Source of the DNA: Pedobacter sp. FW305-3-2-15-E-R2A2
GTDB lineage: Bacteria > Bacteroidota > Bacteroidia > Sphingobacteriales > Sphingobacteriaceae
NCBI RefSeq assembly: GCF_038446955.1
Contig: NZ_CP151803.1
Span: forward strand, 1,240,001-1,304,000
DNA: 64,000 nt
Direction of reading: 5' to 3'
Part shown: positions 1 through 8,476 of the stretch, in pieces
Layout: each line of letters begins with the position of its first letter
How positions within the stretch are numbered: position 1 is the first letter of the stretch
Program-made: the position numbers and the translations under genes
Notes under the pieces: generated by a model
What the model saw: only the letters and a program-made list of their open reading frames with translations
Told to the model about the DNA's origin: nothing
The model's database searches: none

Positions 1-1205
1 TAAAAAAGGCAAATGTTGCCATAGATAAGGTTCCGGAAATTGAAGATGTGGCTTTGACAGATGCCCTTAAAAAAAGACTGATCGGAGAGGCTAAACTCCT
101 GAGGGCCTTGTATTATTTTAACCTGGTTCGTTTGTTTGGCGGAGTACCGTTGATCCTGCACGACCAGCCTGGAGTAAGCATCTCGGATTTCCAGATCGCC
201 CGTAACACGGTGGCTGAGGTATATGTCCAGATTGAAAAGGATTTTACAGAAGCGGCATTGGCCTTACCGGACAGCTATACCGGAGTGGATATCGGAAGAG
301 CCACCGCTGGCGCGGCAAAATCATTGTTGTCGAAAGTATACCTGACGCAGGGCAAATGGACTGACGCAGTGGCAAAAGCAGAAGAGGTGACCGGAGCTTT
401 TCCTTACGCCGCCGGATCGAGTCCTTACCGCTATGATTTGTTTGCAGACTATGCACAGGTCTTTCTTCCTGCGTATAAAAATGGGAAAGAACATATCTTT
501 TCTGCACAGTTCAAATCTAATTCCCTGAGCCAGGGAAATAATCAGGCACCACGGGGTGCGCGCTCAGGTGTTCCGGGAATGGTCGGTTCTTATACCGATC
601 AGGTGAGGTTTTATACCCAGGGAACGGATAAGTTTTTCAGCATCTATAAACTCTACGAAGCCAATGATAAGAGAAAGAAGAATGGCAGTTTTGTAACCCA
701 CTTCCTGGGCACCGATGGCAAGTGGTATGGAGATTTAAATGATAAATCTATTCCGGGAGATTCCATCCCTTATCTCAATAAATATTGGGATCCAAACCAA
801 TCTTCGAACCTCAGTGAATCTGCTGCCAATGTACCTGTGATCAGATACTCGGAAGTATTGCTTATCCTGGCAGAAGCAGAAAATGAATTGAACGGACCCA
901 CAGCGAAAGCTTATGCGGCTTATAACCGGGTGCGGGAACGGGCAGGTTTAACACCATTGTCCGGCTTAACCAAAAATCAATTCAGGGAAGCGCTATACCT
1001 TGACCGTCGTCTGGAGCTGGTTTGGGAAAACCAACGCTGGTTTGACCTGATCAGGGAGAAAGATGGGGCCGGAAAAATTATCCTGGAAGATGCATTAAAG
1101 AAAGTAGGAAAAGTCAATGTCTCTGTTCCAAAACATCTGCTCTTTCCAATTCCTCAACAGGAAATCGATTTGAATACTAAACTCATCCAAAATCCGGGGT
1201 GGTAA
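1..1205 (+). CDS. SusD/RagB-family nutrient-binding outer-membrane lipoprotein, 5'-truncated by window
   Basis: C-terminal ~400 residues of a SusD-family protein. The frame is open from base 3, so start, signal peptide and lipobox lie outside the window. SusD proteins sit on the cell surface over a SusC TonB-dependent transporter and bind glycan oligosaccharides. Family marks seen here are the TPR-like segment LLRALYYFNLVRLFGG, the late helix RYSEVLLILAEAENEL, the DRRLELVWENQRWFDL block and the typical tail ending NPGW. A sulfatase starts only 19 bp downstream, so the missing SusC partner is expected just upstream and the substrate is probably a sulfated glycan (inference). The GTG at 48 is not a plausible start because the frame and the fold continue upstream. 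Confidence 0.9.
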   Translation, partial: KKANVAIDKVPEIEDVALTDALKKRLIGEAKLLRALYYFNLVRLFGGVPLILHDQPGVSISDFQIARNTVAEVYVQIEKDFTEAALALPDSYTGVDIGRATAGAAKSLLSKVYLTQGKWTDAVAKAEEVTGAFPYAAGSSPYRYDLFADYAQVFLPAYKNGKEHIFSAQFKSNSLSQGNNQAPRGARSGVPGMVGSYTDQVRFYTQGTDKFFSIYKLYEANDKRKKNGSFVTHFLGTDGKWYGDLNDKSIPGDSIPYLNKYWDPNQSSNLSESAANVPVIRYSEVLLILAEAENELNGPTAKAYAAYNRVRERAGLTPLSGLTKNQFREALYLDRRLELVWENQRWFDLIREKDGAGKIILEDALKKVGKVNVSVPKHLLFPIPQQEIDLNTKLIQNPGW

Positions 1206-1224
1206 ACCTTTTTATGAAGCAACA

Positions 1225-2844
1225 ATGAGGAATCAACGAATCCATTTCCTGACGGTTCTCTTTTTTGGACTGAATATTTGTTCAGGTTTCGCGCAATCGG
1301 GAAGCCGGGAGCCAGGTGTTTTTCGAACTGAAACATGGAAGAATAAGCCCAATGTGCTGATCATTCTCGCTGATGATCTCGGCTTCTCTGATATTGGTGC
1401 ATTTGGTTCGGAGATCCATACTCCGGCATTAAACCAACTGGCAAAAGACGGAATGATCTTAAATCAGTTTTACAATGCCGGAAGGTGCTGCCCTTCCCGC
1501 GCTTCTTTGCTGACAGGTCTTTACCCGCATCAGGCCGGAGTGGGGGATATGGTTCAGAATAAAGGAACGGAAGCTTACCAGGGATACCTGAGTAAACATA
1601 GCGCGACGATTGCGGAGTTGTTGAAACCGCAGGGATACCAAACGATAGTTTCCGGAAAATGGCATGTGGGCCTGGTTCCTTCGGCTTTTGCGCTGAACAG
1701 GGGATTTGATAAATCTTTCACGCTGCAAAACAATGGCAGCAGTTATTTTAATTCCCAGCCATTGTATAACGATGGAAGAACGGTCACTTTCCAGTTGAAC
1801 GGAGAGGAAATTCAGCGTCAGGATACTTCGTTGTATCTCACACAAGCCATCACCAATTTCGCGCTGAAATCTCTGGACGAGATCAAGGATAAACCCAATC
1901 CATTCTTTCTTTATGTAGCCTACAATGCACCTCATTGGCCAATTCAGGCCCTGCCGGAAGACATCGCGAAATATAAAGGCCGGTACCTGTCTGGCTGGGA
2001 TGAATTGAGACAGGAACGTTATCGGAAACTTCGGGCCTCAGGTTTGATCAAGCAGGAATGGCAATTATCGCCAAGGTTCGAAAATGCAAAAGCCTGGAAA
2101 TCCTTATCTGCGGAAGAAAAAGACAGTTGGGATACACGCATGGCGATTTATGCGGCCATGATTGACCGCATGGATGCAGGAATAGGAGAGATCCTGAATA
2201 AACTGAAAGAGATCAAAAGAGATAAAAACACACTGGTGATCTTTCTTTCTGATAATGGAGGCAGTGCCGATGAAGTGAAAAACTGGAATTATGTCATTCA
2301 AAAAAACGGAAAGCCGGGAAGTGTAAATTCCATAGACAGTTATGAAGCACCCTGGGGAAATGCGAGCAACACCCCATTTCGTTTGTTCAAGAAAAATACG
2401 CATGAAGGAGGGATTTCCAGTCCTTTTATTGCCTGGTATCCGGATTTAATCCCGTCGGGATCTTTAAATGAACAGCCTGCACACCTCATCGATATTTTAC
2501 CCAGCATTCTGGAACTTACGGGGGTAAAATATCCGGGTTTGTTTAAAGGGAACGCCCTGACCGCATTGCCCGGACATAGCCTGTTAAAGGTTTTAAAAGG
2601 AAAAAAAGAAGGAGTGAATGCTACACTATTCTGGGAGCATGAAGGAAGCCGGGCAGTTCGGGAGCAGGACTGGAAGCTCGTTGCTGAACTCAATGCGCCC
2701 TGGGAGCTGTACAACCTGAAGTCAGACCGAACGGAAACAAATGATCTTGCCCTGAAGTATCCGGGGAAGGTCAGACAACTGGAGCAAAAATACCTGAAAT
2801 GGGCCGCCAAAGTTGGGGTTCAGGACTGGAATAAAATCAAATGA
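1225..2844 (+). CDS. Secreted type I (formylglycine) arylsulfatase
   Basis: 539-residue sulfatase with an N-terminal signal peptide (residues 1-24, ending GFAQ). It should hydrolyse sulfate esters on glycans or aryl compounds in the periplasm. The metal-binding start of the fold (LIILADDLGFSDIG, Asp50/Asp51) is followed by the C-x-P-S-R maturation motif Cys88-Cys-Pro-Ser-Arg92, where Cys88 would become formylglycine. The TGLYPH stretch, SGKWHVG and a later FLSDNGG are also typical of the alkaline phosphatase/sulfatase superfamily. It follows the SusD gene by 19 bp and reads straight into the rhodanese-thioredoxin gene, so it is part of a sulfated-glycan utilization operon. The exact substrate cannot be read from sequence. 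Confidence 0.92.
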   Translation: MRNQRIHFLTVLFFGLNICSGFAQSGSREPGVFRTETWKNKPNVLIILADDLGFSDIGAFGSEIHTPALNQLAKDGMILNQFYNAGRCCPSRASLLTGLYPHQAGVGDMVQNKGTEAYQGYLSKHSATIAELLKPQGYQTIVSGKWHVGLVPSAFALNRGFDKSFTLQNNGSSYFNSQPLYNDGRTVTFQLNGEEIQRQDTSLYLTQAITNFALKSLDEIKDKPNPFFLYVAYNAPHWPIQALPEDIAKYKGRYLSGWDELRQERYRKLRASGLIKQEWQLSPRFENAKAWKSLSAEEKDSWDTRMAIYAAMIDRMDAGIGEILNKLKEIKRDKNTLVIFLSDNGGSADEVKNWNYVIQKNGKPGSVNSIDSYEAPWGNASNTPFRLFKKNTHEGGISSPFIAWYPDLIPSGSLNEQPAHLIDILPSILELTGVKYPGLFKGNALTALPGHSLLKVLKGKKEGVNATLFWEHEGSRAVREQDWKLVAELNAPWELYNLKSDRTETNDLALKYPGKVRQLEQKYLKWAAKVGVQDWNKIK

Positions 2845-2870
2845 TCATTGACAACCTAAATCGACAAAAA

Positions 2871-3614
2871 ATGAAACACTTAAAACATCTTTTTTTAATG
2901 ATGCTCCTCCTGTGGGGAGGCCTCATTAAAGCCCAGCAGTTTTCATCAGCTGCGAAAGAACGATCTTCTTCACTTGCCGCATTGGCCACAAAATCAAAAG
3001 CTGCGGATGCGCAGATTCTGGATGCAAGAACCGCTGAAGAATTTGCACAGAATCACTTATCAGGGGCGATCAATATTGATCCTGCCTCCACCAGTCACGA
3101 AAAAGACATCGCGGCTTTATCTAAAGCGAAACCCACCTTTGTTTACTCCATTGCCAATGGCCGAAGTGTAGCCCTGGCAAAAGAACTCAGAGAAAAAGGC
3201 TTCAAAGAAGTAATCGTGCTTCCGGGTGGAATTGCCAACTGGATCGGTTCAGGATATCCAATCGTAAACCATGCGAAGAAAGGCGTATCGCTATCCCTTG
3301 CTCAGTTTCAGACCTTAACTGGATCTTCAGACTTTGTATTGGTAGACTTTGGCTCTAAATACTGTGGCGCCTGCAGGAAACTGATTCCTGTGCTGGACAC
3401 GCTGGAAAAGAAAGCAGGATTTTCCGCTAAAATAGTAAGGATTGAAGCCTATGACCAGACGGCACTACTCAAAGCATTGAAAATTAATCAGCTTCCAACA
3501 CTAGTCTTGTATCACCATAAAAAAGAAATCTGGAAGAAAGCAGGACAATCGACCTCAGCGGAAATTGAAGCCGTTGTTGCACAATATCAAACAGAACCGG
3601 CAAAAAGCAATTAG
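2871..3614 (+). CDS. Periplasmic rhodanese-like/thioredoxin-like fusion protein
   Basis: About 247 residues from the ATG at 2871, chosen because it opens directly onto a signal peptide (MKHLKHLFLMMLLLWGGLIKAQ). An in-frame ATG at 2841 overlaps the sulfatase stop (ATGA) but would put ten polar residues before the signal. The first domain is rhodanese-like (ILDARTAEEFAQNHLSGAINID, then VLPGGIANWIGSGYP). Its active-site loop reads YSIANGRS: the catalytic cysteine position of the CxxGxR loop holds serine (codon 3147-3149), so sulfurtransferase activity is doubtful. The second domain is thioredoxin-like with an intact Cys-Gly-Ala-Cys (codons at 3363 and 3372). It lies between two sulfatase genes, so a role in periplasmic thiol chemistry for that operon is possible but unproven. 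Confidence 0.85.
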   Translation: MKHLKHLFLMMLLLWGGLIKAQQFSSAAKERSSSLAALATKSKAADAQILDARTAEEFAQNHLSGAINIDPASTSHEKDIAALSKAKPTFVYSIANGRSVALAKELREKGFKEVIVLPGGIANWIGSGYPIVNHAKKGVSLSLAQFQTLTGSSDFVLVDFGSKYCGACRKLIPVLDTLEKKAGFSAKIVRIEAYDQTALLKALKINQLPTLVLYHHKKEIWKKAGQSTSAEIEAVVAQYQTEPAKSN

Positions 3615-3625
3615 AAAATTAATCC

Positions 3626-5458
3626 ATGAAAAGAAGAATCATTACGGCTTGGATCCTCCTGGGCAGCGCGTTTAGCTATCTTGAGGGCTATCCACAAAAT
3701 ATAACACAGCAACAGCAGGCCTTTCAGGGCATTATCGGCAGGACCCTGGCCGATTCCAAAGAATCCTGGACAAAGCCGGTGAAGGCTCCGGCAGGGGCAC
3801 CAAATGTCCTCTGGATTTTACTCGATGACGTGGGCTTTGGGGCCACCAGTACATTGGGTGGAGTGATCAGTACCCCTACTTTTGATAGTCTTGCACATCA
3901 GGGATTAACCTATACCAATTTTCATACGACGGCAATATGTGCGCCGACAAGATCCGCATTGCTGACGGGTAGGAACAGTCATTCTGTACACATGGGTGGA
4001 TTTGCGCATGTGGCAATGTCGGCCGGATTTCCAGGTTATGATGGACGCATCCCTTCGGATAAAGGTACGGTCGCCGAAATCCTCCGCGAGAGTGGATACA
4101 ATACCTTTGCGGTAGGGAAATATGGATTGACACCTGATGAGGACGCCACAGATGCAGGACCTTTTGACCGATGGCCAACCGGAAAAGGTTTTGATCATTT
4201 CTTTGGCTTCCTGGGCTCTGCAACGGATCAGTATAAACCCGATCTGGTAGAAGATAATGCACATGTTCAACCGGATGGCAGACACCTGAATGAGCAGATC
4301 ACTGATAAGGCAATCAGCTTTATTGAAAGACAACAAAAGGCCAATTCAGGGAAACCTTTCTTCCTGTATTATGCACCCGGTGCCACCCATTCCCCACATC
4401 AGGTGGCTACAGAATGGAGCGACCTTTATAAAGGTAAATTTGATAAAGGCTGGGATGTTTTCAGAGATGAGGTGTTCAAAAGACAAAAACAACTGGGAAT
4501 TATTCCCGCCAATGCGGTCTTGCCCGGACGCAATTCAAATATAAAAGCCTGGAATAAGCTTCCTGAAGAGGAACGGAAACTATATGCCCGTTTCATGGAG
4601 GTTTATGCGGGATATCTGAGTTATACCGATCATGAAGTTGGTCGGGTGATCAATTACCTGAAGGCCAGCAAACAATTGGAAAATACCCTGGTTTTTGTGA
4701 TCATCGGCGACAATGGGGCGAGTAAAGAAGGAACCTTCAGCGGGACAATAGATTTACCAAGAGGGGCGACCAATAAGCTGAGTCAGCAGGAAATTATTAA
4801 ACACAATCTGGAAGCTTCAGGGGAGATCGGAACACCCAAATCGATCCAGGGTAATTATCCTTTAGGATGGGCACAGGCCCTGAACACCCCTTTCAAACAG
4901 TGGAAGCAAGATGCAAATTCCGAAGGAGGAACGAGAAATCCATTGATCGTTTATTATCCTAAAGGCATAAAAGACAAAGGCAGTATCCGTAGCCAATATG
5001 GTCATGTGATCGATTTGCTGCCAACTACATTGGAATATACGGGTATAAAAGCACCGGAATACATCAGAGGGATTAAACAGGATTCGATTCAGGGAACCTC
5101 CTTGGTCTATTCTTTTGATGACGCAAAAGCAGCTTCACAACACCGCATTCAGCACTATTATATTTTTGGCGCAAGGTCGATTTATAAAGATGGCTGGAAG
5201 GCTGCACTTTCTTATCATCCGGACTTGCTGGATTTGTCGAACAACAAAGAAGGACTTCCGAAAAACTATGTGGAGAATGTATGGGAGCTGTATAACCTGA
5301 ATGAAGATTTTAACGAACGCATCGACCTTGCAAAGAAAAATCCGGCAAAGCTGGAAGAACTGAAGGCGCTGTTTGAAGTTCAGGCTAAGAAGTTTAACCT
5401 TTATCCATATATCACCTGGGATGACGTATACCATACCAGGATTCACAAGAACTACTAA
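3626..5458 (+). CDS. Secreted type I (formylglycine) arylsulfatase, long form
   Basis: 610-residue sulfatase with a signal peptide (to about residue 23). The metal site WILLDDVGFG is followed by the maturation motif Cys105-Ala-Pro-Thr-Arg109, a C-x-P-T-R variant accepted by formylglycine-generating enzymes, and by LLTGRNSH. VGKYGL, FLYYAPGATHSPHQ and IGDNGAS match the arylsulfatase A/B class. The length and inserted loops make it distinct from the 539-residue sulfatase two genes upstream, so the two enzymes probably attack different sulfate linkages. It starts 11 bp after the rhodanese-thioredoxin gene and closes the operon; a hairpin terminator follows. Confidence 0.92.
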   Translation: MKRRIITAWILLGSAFSYLEGYPQNITQQQQAFQGIIGRTLADSKESWTKPVKAPAGAPNVLWILLDDVGFGATSTLGGVISTPTFDSLAHQGLTYTNFHTTAICAPTRSALLTGRNSHSVHMGGFAHVAMSAGFPGYDGRIPSDKGTVAEILRESGYNTFAVGKYGLTPDEDATDAGPFDRWPTGKGFDHFFGFLGSATDQYKPDLVEDNAHVQPDGRHLNEQITDKAISFIERQQKANSGKPFFLYYAPGATHSPHQVATEWSDLYKGKFDKGWDVFRDEVFKRQKQLGIIPANAVLPGRNSNIKAWNKLPEEERKLYARFMEVYAGYLSYTDHEVGRVINYLKASKQLENTLVFVIIGDNGASKEGTFSGTIDLPRGATNKLSQQEIIKHNLEASGEIGTPKSIQGNYPLGWAQALNTPFKQWKQDANSEGGTRNPLIVYYPKGIKDKGSIRSQYGHVIDLLPTTLEYTGIKAPEYIRGIKQDSIQGTSLVYSFDDAKAASQHRIQHYYIFGARSIYKDGWKAALSYHPDLLDLSNNKEGLPKNYVENVWELYNLNEDFNERIDLAKKNPAKLEELKALFEVQAKKFNLYPYITWDDVYHTRIHKNY

Positions 5459-5477
5459 AACCACCTAAACTAAGAAT

Positions 5478-5511
5478 GGGGCTGTATCATCAATTTATGA
5501 TCAGCCCTTTC
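5478..5511. terminator. Bidirectional terminator between convergent genes
   Basis: The stem GGGCTG-(T)-ATCAT pairs with ATGATCAGCCC around a short AT-rich loop and is followed by a T-rich run. It sits in the 58 bp between the sulfatase stop and the stop of the opposing acetyltransferase gene, so it can serve both. Confidence 0.65.
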
Positions 5512-5516
5512 TTCAT

Positions 5517-6083
5517 TTATTTATCTTCAGGAACTATCTTTCTTTTGACCTGTGCGGGATTTCCCACAGCGAGGGAATCATCAGGAATGTCTTTGGTCAC
5601 TACCGAACCAGCGCCAATCACACACCTGTTTCCAATCGTTACTCCCGGACAAATGATCGCTCCACCGCCAATCCAGCAATCGTCGCCAATAGTAATGGGT
5701 TTAGAAAATTCCACACTTTTTCTCAGTGCTGCATCTAAAGGATGAGAAGCGGTATAGAGCTGTACACCAGGTGCAAAAAATACATTGCTGCCAATCTTAA
5801 CCGGCATACCATCTAATACCACACAGTTCACATTAAAGTAGACGTTCTCTCCGCAAAAGATGTTGTACCCGTAATCACAAAAGAAAGGAGGTTCTATATA
5901 CAAACTTTTAGGCGCATTGGGAATCAGCCGGGCTAAAATGGCTTTTCCTTTTTCGCTCATGATGTATTCTTTTATATTGAGTTCATACAATAGCTGTTTA
6001 CAATGCAAACGTTCTTGTGTCAATGTTTCATCTCCGGCGAGATAAGGCTCGCCTGCAATCATTTTCTCTTTCTCTGTTCTCAT
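5517..6083 (-). CDS. Maltose/galactoside-type sugar O-acetyltransferase (LbH family)
   Basis: 188 residues from the ATG at 6083, the start that matches the family opening (MRTEKEKMIAGEPYLAGD). The in-frame ATG at 6146 would overlap the neighbouring gene and add a tail foreign to the family. After the N-terminal maltose acetyltransferase segment come left-handed beta-helix hexapeptide repeats (ITIGDDCWIGGGAII, VTIGNRCVIGAGSVV), and the catalytic His lies in LYTASHPLDA. The enzyme should transfer acetyl from acetyl-CoA to a sugar hydroxyl in the cytoplasm. It shares strand with the GyrI-like gene upstream (38 bp gap), and the two may be co-transcribed. The physiological acceptor is unknown. Confidence 0.9.
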   Translation of the reverse strand: MRTEKEKMIAGEPYLAGDETLTQERLHCKQLLYELNIKEYIMSEKGKAILARLIPNAPKSLYIEPPFFCDYGYNIFCGENVYFNVNCVVLDGMPVKIGSNVFFAPGVQLYTASHPLDAALRKSVEFSKPITIGDDCWIGGGAIICPGVTIGNRCVIGAGSVVTKDIPDDSLAVGNPAQVKRKIVPEDK

Positions 6084-6121
6084 TTGATGAAGATAGCCCG
6101 ATTTTATGAACTCAGCAATAG

Positions 6122-6529
6122 TTAAGCTTCCATTCTGATCATGCATCGGACTTCAACATTGCTCAGGTATACTTCGACGCAGTAGCCCTCTGGGTCCAGA
6201 CCCGGGCTGTCCAGTAGTGCTTTGAATTCACAGCCAATGAGTTCCGGCGCTTTCATGTAATCTTTCATGACAGAACTGATATAAGTCCCTTTTTTCAGAA
6301 TTAAAGAATCACAACCATATTTTTCTGCCTCCCCTTCATAAGATTCTTCTACACCAGCCCGGTAAATGATGGGGCCGCCTTCTGGTCTTGAAATGCCATA
6401 GAGTGTCCGACCTATGCTTAAAGGAACCCGTTTCCCCAGCTCCTGGTAAGCTGCAGGAATCCCCTGGGGAAAGGAGGATGCGGTTACGTAAAAGATTTTA
6501 AGGTCCTGATCTAAGTTATATTTTTCCAT
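6122..6529 (-). CDS. GyrI-like / AraC effector-binding-domain protein
   Basis: 135-residue soluble protein without signal peptide or DNA-binding helix-turn-helix. The pattern RTLYGISRPEGG followed by IIYRAGVEES, and the C-terminal EVYLSNVEVRCMI, resembles stand-alone GyrI-like effector-binding domains, which bind small molecules. No catalytic residues can be assigned. It lies upstream of the acetyltransferase gene on the same strand and diverges from the AlkB-like gene, with 169 bp between the two starts. Assignment rests on overall pattern only. Confidence 0.55.
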   Translation of the reverse strand: MEKYNLDQDLKIFYVTASSFPQGIPAAYQELGKRVPLSIGRTLYGISRPEGGPIIYRAGVEESYEGEAEKYGCDSLILKKGTYISSVMKDYMKAPELIGCEFKALLDSPGLDPEGYCVEVYLSNVEVRCMIRMEA

Positions 6530-6644
6530 AATATTTTGCTTTTGGTCTATACAAACTTAGCGATTGGAGCTGCAAACGGAACTGTGTAAACGCGACAAAT
6601 GCGAGGGGTAATTTTGACAATTCTGGGAGTTGTTTTTTTGTTTT

Positions 6645-6669
6645 AATTTACTAATATTTTTAGTAAATT
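6645..6669. promoter_or_regulatory. Perfect 10-bp inverted repeat upstream of the AlkB-like gene
   Basis: AATTTACTAA, a 5-bp spacer (TATTT), then TTAGTAAATT: a perfect dyad ending 29 bp before the ATG at 6699, in the intergenic space shared with the divergent GyrI-like gene. Position and symmetry fit a dimeric repressor operator. An mRNA hairpin is the alternative. Which protein binds is unknown. Confidence 0.45.
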
Positions 6670-6698
6670 GCGAAGCTGAATTTCAAAAGAATAGGACA

Positions 6699-7307
6699 AT
6701 GGAGCAATTAAGCTTTTTTAAGGAAGAAGGACAAACACCTGGATTACCGGTCTCGTTATTGGATTATCGTCCGGAACTATTCCAGCAGGAAGAGGGGGAA
6801 AGCTTGATGGAGCGGCTGATCAGGGACTCGGAATGGAAACATCGGATCGTGAAAATGTATGATAAGGAGGTGATAACGCCGAGGTTAACCGCATGGTATG
6901 GTGATCCGGAAGCTTATAACTATACCATACTGGGGAAATCTGCGCCTTTACCCTGGACCGCAGACCTGCTCATGATTCGAAGAAAAGTGGAATTGATTGC
7001 CGGGATTTCTTTTAACAGTGTGCTTTTAAATTATTACCGGGATGGCAATGACTCTGTGGCCTGGCATAGCGACAACGAAAAGGCGTTGGGGACTCATCCG
7101 GTGATCGCTTCGGTCAGCTTTGGACAGGTTCGTAATTTTGACATTCGCAACAAAACAGATCATCGTTTGAAATATTCTATAAGGTTGGAGCATGGTTCAT
7201 TGCTGATGATGAAAGGTGATTTGCAGGCCAACTGGGACCATCGCATTGCAAAGTCCGGGAAGCCGATGAAAGGAAGACTGAACCTCACCTTTAGGGTCGT
7301 GATTTAG
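6699..7307 (+). CDS. alkB: AlkB-like 2-oxoglutarate/Fe(II)-dependent DNA repair dioxygenase
   Basis: 202 residues from the ATG at 6699 (MEQLSFFKEE); an upstream extension of the frame has no family support. The iron ligands are in WHSDNE (His-x-Asp), with the distal His in NWDHRI. The 2-oxoglutarate-binding arginine block is GRLNLTFR, and NYYRDGNDSVAWHSD is typical of the AlkB homologue 2/3-type branch. The enzyme oxidatively removes alkyl groups such as 1-methyladenine and 3-methylcytosine from DNA or RNA. It is a single gene with its own short upstream region containing the 10-bp dyad at 6645-6669, and it ends 10 bp before the convergent metallophosphoesterase gene. Confidence 0.9.
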   Translation: MEQLSFFKEEGQTPGLPVSLLDYRPELFQQEEGESLMERLIRDSEWKHRIVKMYDKEVITPRLTAWYGDPEAYNYTILGKSAPLPWTADLLMIRRKVELIAGISFNSVLLNYYRDGNDSVAWHSDNEKALGTHPVIASVSFGQVRNFDIRNKTDHRLKYSIRLEHGSLLMMKGDLQANWDHRIAKSGKPMKGRLNLTFRVVI

Positions 7308-7317
7308 GAAAGAGGGA

Positions 7318-8406
7318 TCAGACATCTAATAGATGTTCTAATTCTGTTTCTTCCAGAACAATGCGCGTAGGACCGGATTCCGGATTGGATTTCCATTTGA
7401 CGAGTTTGATTTTTCCAGCTTCCAGTTCTATTCCGGTAATGTCTCCATCGTTAAAGCAGCAGCAACCGGTATTAAAATAGGTGTTTTTAGAATAGTCCAG
7501 TCTGGGGGAGGTGTCTCCGCTGATTTTTCCGGCCAGCAATTCTGCTGTTATCTTTTGGATTTCCGCCTGGTCTGCGTTTTTCTTTGCGGTTTCCAGCCGG
7601 ATATAGGTCCGTTCCAGGTGTGTTAAAGAATTGAATACTGGTTGATGGGTATGCCCGGTAATCAGAGCAAGGCCAGATTGCTTTGCCGTCCAGTCGTACA
7701 TAATGGCATTGTGTGCAGATTTCAATTGATTGTCGTAAGCCGGAGTATTGGGATTGATGCGCAGGTAAGCCTGGAGCGGACCCCAGACATTGGAAACAAA
7801 CCATTTGCTGAACCAGTTTCCATCGCTTTGCAGATCTCCCTGGTGACCATGGGTCATAAAGATCGACAACAATTGATCCTTAATGGGAATGCGCAGAATG
7901 ACGCCCTCATAGATTTTTATCTTTTGCCCATACACCTTTTCAAGGGTGAAACCTGCCAGGGGGTCATTGTCCCAATAGAGATCATGGTTGCCAAATATTT
8001 TAATGAAAGCATTTCTTTTTAGAAATAGCTTTTCCTGCTCAAAGGTCGATTTGTTGTTCCTGATGACCCCGAGAAGCGTATTTTTCCAGAGTTCTTCACT
8101 GTCGCCCAAACTGCAAAAAAGATAATCTTGTTCATTGTAATAACGGAGTGCTGCGAGGTAGTTCTTTTCAGAAAGGGCAAAGTCATCGCTGTAATTCCTG
8201 CTGCCTTTATGCTGATCGGAAAAGATAATGAGCTTGGCAGATGGGTCGAAATCAATCAGCTGACCACGTTTACCAGGTTCTTCCCGGATCTTATTGAACA
8301 AGGATGTTAAAGCTTCATGCACCCGCTGCTGATCCGGTCTGGAGGAGTATTTATTGGCCAGTCTGATGATCGGCCCGGTAAGCAGCCTTTGTAAAAATTT
8401 ACGCAT
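7318..8406 (-). CDS. Calcineurin-like metallophosphoesterase
   Basis: 362-residue cytoplasmic protein. All five dinuclear-metal motifs of the family are visible in order: IIFSDQHKG (Asp-x-His), SLGDSEELW (Gly-Asp), FGNHDLYW (Asn-His-Asp), MTHGHQGD (His) and ITGHTHQP (Gly-His-x-His). A basic N-terminus (MRKFLQRLLTGP) could associate with membrane. The order and spacing resemble UDP-2,3-diacylglucosamine hydrolase-like and related phosphoesterases, but the protein is longer than LpxH and the substrate cannot be stated. Its 3' end faces the AlkB-like gene 10 bp away. Confidence 0.85.
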   Translation of the reverse strand: MRKFLQRLLTGPIIRLANKYSSRPDQQRVHEALTSLFNKIREEPGKRGQLIDFDPSAKLIIFSDQHKGSRNYSDDFALSEKNYLAALRYYNEQDYLFCSLGDSEELWKNTLLGVIRNNKSTFEQEKLFLKRNAFIKIFGNHDLYWDNDPLAGFTLEKVYGQKIKIYEGVILRIPIKDQLLSIFMTHGHQGDLQSDGNWFSKWFVSNVWGPLQAYLRINPNTPAYDNQLKSAHNAIMYDWTAKQSGLALITGHTHQPVFNSLTHLERTYIRLETAKKNADQAEIQKITAELLAGKISGDTSPRLDYSKNTYFNTGCCCFNDGDITGIELEAGKIKLVKWKSNPESGPTRIVLEETELEHLLDV

Positions 8407-8476
8407 ATATAATTGGAACAGGAAATTTCGCTGATTGTTTTAAGCAGGGCAGGAGATCCAATAAGCAGGCAGGTCA

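Noticed and set aside
1459..1935. Minus-strand open frame inside the first sulfatase
   Set aside because: Antisense shadow of a strongly supported sulfatase; no start context or family features.
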